Shown: positions 7,399-8,475 of the stretch, one piece after another | Layout: every line of letters starts with the position of its first letter | How positions within the stretch are numbered: position 1 is the first letter of the stretch | DNA from: Frankiaceae bacterium | GTDB lineage: Bacteria > Actinomycetota > Actinomycetes > JAVEEJ01 | Length of the DNA: 8,475 nucleotides | Direction: 5' to 3' | NCBI GenBank assembly: GCA_030840515.1 | Contig: JAVEEJ010000205.1 | Span: 1 to 8,475, forward strand | Program-made: the position numbers and the translations under genes | The notes under the pieces: model-generated | What the model saw: the letters and a program-made list of their open reading frames with translations, nothing else | What the model was told of the DNA's origin: nothing | Database searches by the model: none

Positions 7399-7513
7399 GC
7401 CGAAGGTCTCCCCCGCCCCGCCGCCGTGTGCCGACGTGCGAGGCCGATCCGCCGGGTGCTGATGAGCCACCGTGATGACGACGCGACCGAGAGTGGGGTA
7501 CTCCCCTCCGAAC
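7399..7513 (-). promoter_or_regulatory. Candidate yybP-ykoY (Mn2+) riboswitch upstream of the TerC gene
   Basis: Seen: reading the minus strand, the leader contains GGGGAGTA (7506-7499), then GTCGTCA in the middle (near 7482-7476), and GAGACC (7410-7405) at the 3' side. These match the conserved 5' core (GGGGAGUA) and 3' core (AGACC) of the yybP-ykoY class. A closing helix P1 can form: UCGGAGG (7511-7505) with CCUUCGG (7406-7400), seven pairs with two G-U. This is in the same register as known members, where the two G's at the start of GGGGAGUA pair with the CC of AGACC. An internal hairpin GGU-G-GCU/AGC-ACC lies at 7471-7455. Known: this class binds Mn2+ and sits in front of mntP, alx/terC-type exporters and P-type ATPases. 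The gene downstream is exactly such an exporter. I recognised this by eye and no covariance search was run. Confidence 0.75.
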
Positions 7514-7520
7514 GGCACTC

Positions 7521-7526
7521 ACTCTA
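7521..7526 (-). promoter_or_regulatory. Possible -10 element for the riboswitch-TerC transcript
   Basis: TAGAGT on the minus strand fits the TANNNT -10 pattern. It would place the transcript start near 7514, two or three bases before the predicted riboswitch helix P1 opens at 7511. This agreement in position is the main support. No good -35 hexamer is present about 17 bases upstream (GGCTCA). Confidence 0.4.
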
Positions 7527-7527
7527 G

Positions 7528-7560
7528 CGGGCAGGATCTGGGTTGAGCCGACGCTGCCCG
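7528..7560 (-). terminator. Possible terminator hairpin after the DUF4232-like gene
   Basis: A perfect 7-bp inverted repeat, CGGGCAG (7528-7534) and CTGCCCG (7554-7560), with a 19-base loop. It starts 15 bases after the stop of the DUF4232-like gene. No T-run follows on either strand, so it would be a hairpin-only terminator. It also covers the -35 region of the TerC transcript, so it could be an operator instead. Confidence 0.35.
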
Positions 7561-7575
7561 ACTAGGTGGCCGGCG

Positions 7576-8181
7576 TCATGCCCGGTACCACGCCCCGACC
7601 TCCAGCCGGGACTGCCCGGCTGTGGGGACACAGGGGGGTGACGGAATCGCCCCGCTGCCGGTGATGGTGCCGGTCTCGAGGGTCAGGCGTAGCTGCGCGG
7701 TCGTTCTCGGCAGGCACCATGACGCGTGCCAGCCGACAGCGAGCCCCAGGGCATCGCCGGGAAGCAGGTTCGTGTTCTCGGCGATGGAGGCCACGGTGGT
7801 GGCGCCGACGGGTGCTGGGGCCTGGTAGCTGGTGCGCACCTTGAGCGGCTGTGCTCCATGCATGAGAGTCGCTTGTGGGGAGCCGTAAAGGGCGCACGGA
7901 ACCGGCGAGCGGTTGACCGCGAACGCGTTGATAGCGGTGTATCGGACCACGGTCCCGGTTTTCTCATTGCGGGAGACCATGCGGTGAGCGTCGACGGAGA
8001 ACGTGATTTGGGACGGAACGCATGCCGACACGTTCGGTTCCGCGGGAGCCGACTCTGCACTTGGCAGCAGCATGAGGGACGACCCCGCCACGCAGGCAGC
8101 TATGAGGACCGATCTGTTGCTACTCCATGGCGCAAGCGCAGCGCGACGGCTCGACAGGTGGGGCGACGGTCCGGAGTCCAT
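7576..8181 (-). CDS. Secreted DUF4232-like protein
   Basis: 201 residues from ATG 8181. An N-terminal export signal is visible: a basic region (SSRR, SSNRS), a hydrophobic stretch at about 27-39 (VLIAACVAGSSLM), then ALPSAESA-like small residues with likely cleavage near 46. The mature part has four cysteines (54, 96, 156 and 184), arranged as in the actinobacterial DUF4232 family: Cys near the start, a CALYGSPQATL block (family pattern C-x-L-x-G-x-P), a PGDALGLAVGWHASWC block, then a last Cys near the end. Two disulfides are likely. There is no lipobox. The function is unknown. Start: no good ribosome-binding site fits. GTG 8199 is an alternative. The open frame runs on to 8400 but overlaps the divergent transferase gene, so that extension is rejected. 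It stands alone, divergent from the transferase and upstream of the TerC leader. Confidence 0.7.
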   Translation of the reverse strand: MDSGPSPHLSSRRAALAPWSSNRSVLIAACVAGSSLMLLPSAESAPAEPNVSACVPSQITFSVDAHRMVSRNEKTGTVVRYTAINAFAVNRSPVPCALYGSPQATLMHGAQPLKVRTSYQAPAPVGATTVASIAENTNLLPGDALGLAVGWHASWCLPRTTAQLRLTLETGTITGSGAIPSPPCVPTAGQSRLEVGAWYRA

Positions 8182-8272
8182 CCGACCGGGACTGGTCACA
8201 GGGTTTCCATTCGACGGTTGGGCCGCTGAACCTCCCTGCCTCGAGCCGCGCTCCTGTGGGCAAGATGCGTGC
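8182..8272. promoter_or_regulatory. Divergent intergenic region (about 90 bp)
   Basis: It separates the minus-strand DUF4232-like gene from the plus-strand gamma-glutamyltransferase gene, so it must carry both promoters unless starts are misplaced. I see no clear -35/-10 pair or strong Shine-Dalgarno site for either gene. CAAGAT at 8261-8266 could be a -10 giving a leaderless transferase mRNA starting near its ATG at 8273. Confidence 0.3.
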
Positions 8273-8475
8273 ATGACGACTTCCGCTGGTGCGGTCTGCA
8301 CGGTCGACGCGCTCGCCTCCGAGGCCGGCGCCGCGCTGCTGCGCCGGGGCGGGTCCGCGGCCGATGCGGCTGTCGGGGCCAGCGCGGTGCTGGCGGTCAC
8401 GACTCAGCACATGTGCGGCATGGGCGGGGACCTGCTCGCCGTGCTGCACACGGGCAGCCGGGTGGAGTCGCTGCT
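8273..8475 (+). CDS. Gamma-glutamyltransferase family protein, N-terminal part (runs off right edge)
   Basis: 67 complete codons are in the window, from ATG 8273. The sequence shows the N-terminal hallmark of the family: VDALASEAGAALLRRGGSADAAVGASAVLAV followed by QHMCGMGGDLLAVLH (written here in parts: GGSADAAVGA at 27-36, QHMCGMGGD at 45-53). This matches the GGNAVDAAVA and SGIGGG motifs of gamma-glutamyltransferases, in the variant common in actinobacteria. Known of the family: an N-terminal-nucleophile enzyme that self-cleaves and transfers or hydrolyses gamma-glutamyl groups, as in glutathione. The catalytic Thr lies outside the window. No signal peptide is seen, so a cytoplasmic member is likely. 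The ATG at 8265 is out of use because its frame stops at once. No clear ribosome-binding site precedes 8273. Confidence 0.85.
   Translation, partial: MTTSAGAVCTVDALASEAGAALLRRGGSAADAAVGASAVLAVTTQHMCGMGGDLLAVLHTGSRVESL

Noticed and set aside
7255..7518. 87-codon minus-strand open frame over the TerC leader
   Set aside because: It runs through the riboswitch and into the TerC gene in another frame, and its translation has no domain pattern. The conserved RNA motifs explain this DNA better.
8182..8400. 73-residue N-terminal extension of the DUF4232-like protein
   Set aside because: It overlaps the divergent gamma-glutamyltransferase N-terminus, which is well supported, and would bury the export signal inside the protein.

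Overview
The window is high in G+C, with G/C-ending codons almost throughout, GTG and TTG starts, and a Tat-type export signal. Together with the families seen (a QHMCGMGGD-type gamma-glutamyltransferase and a DUF4232-like secreted protein), this points to a chromosomal segment of a high-GC Gram-positive bacterium (Actinomycetota). I cannot name the genus. No rRNA, tRNA, CRISPR array, transposase or phage gene is visible.

Layout, right to left, because nearly everything is on the minus strand. A gamma-glutamyltransferase gene enters at the right edge on the plus strand (8273 to edge). Divergent from it is a small secreted DUF4232-like protein (8181-7576). A 226-bp gap follows. It holds a possible terminator hairpin, a -10-like hexamer, and what I read as a yybP-ykoY (Mn2+-sensing) riboswitch in front of a TerC-family membrane transporter (7349-6405, TTG start). 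After 107 bp comes a tightly coupled signalling cassette: a REC-PAS-PAS-GGDEF-EAL cyclic-di-GMP protein (start 6297 or 6291, stop 3730), a seven-helix membrane histidine kinase (3733-1835) and a stand-alone Rcp1/CheY-like receiver (1835-1389). The joints overlap as ATGA and TGATG. Last, a Tat-exported calcineurin-like phosphoesterase (1340 to the left edge) carries a one-base frameshift near 990.

How the parts fit: the kinase probably phosphorylates one or both receivers, linking a membrane signal to cyclic-di-GMP synthesis or breakdown and to a short diffusible receiver. The TerC gene looks like a separate Mn2+-controlled unit. In it, the 3' strand of riboswitch helix P1 can instead pair with the Shine-Dalgarno region, which suggests translational ON control by metal. 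The main oddities are this switch, a four-copy 15-bp tandem repeat that gives the kinase an HAIDP-repeat tail, and the frameshift in the phosphoesterase.
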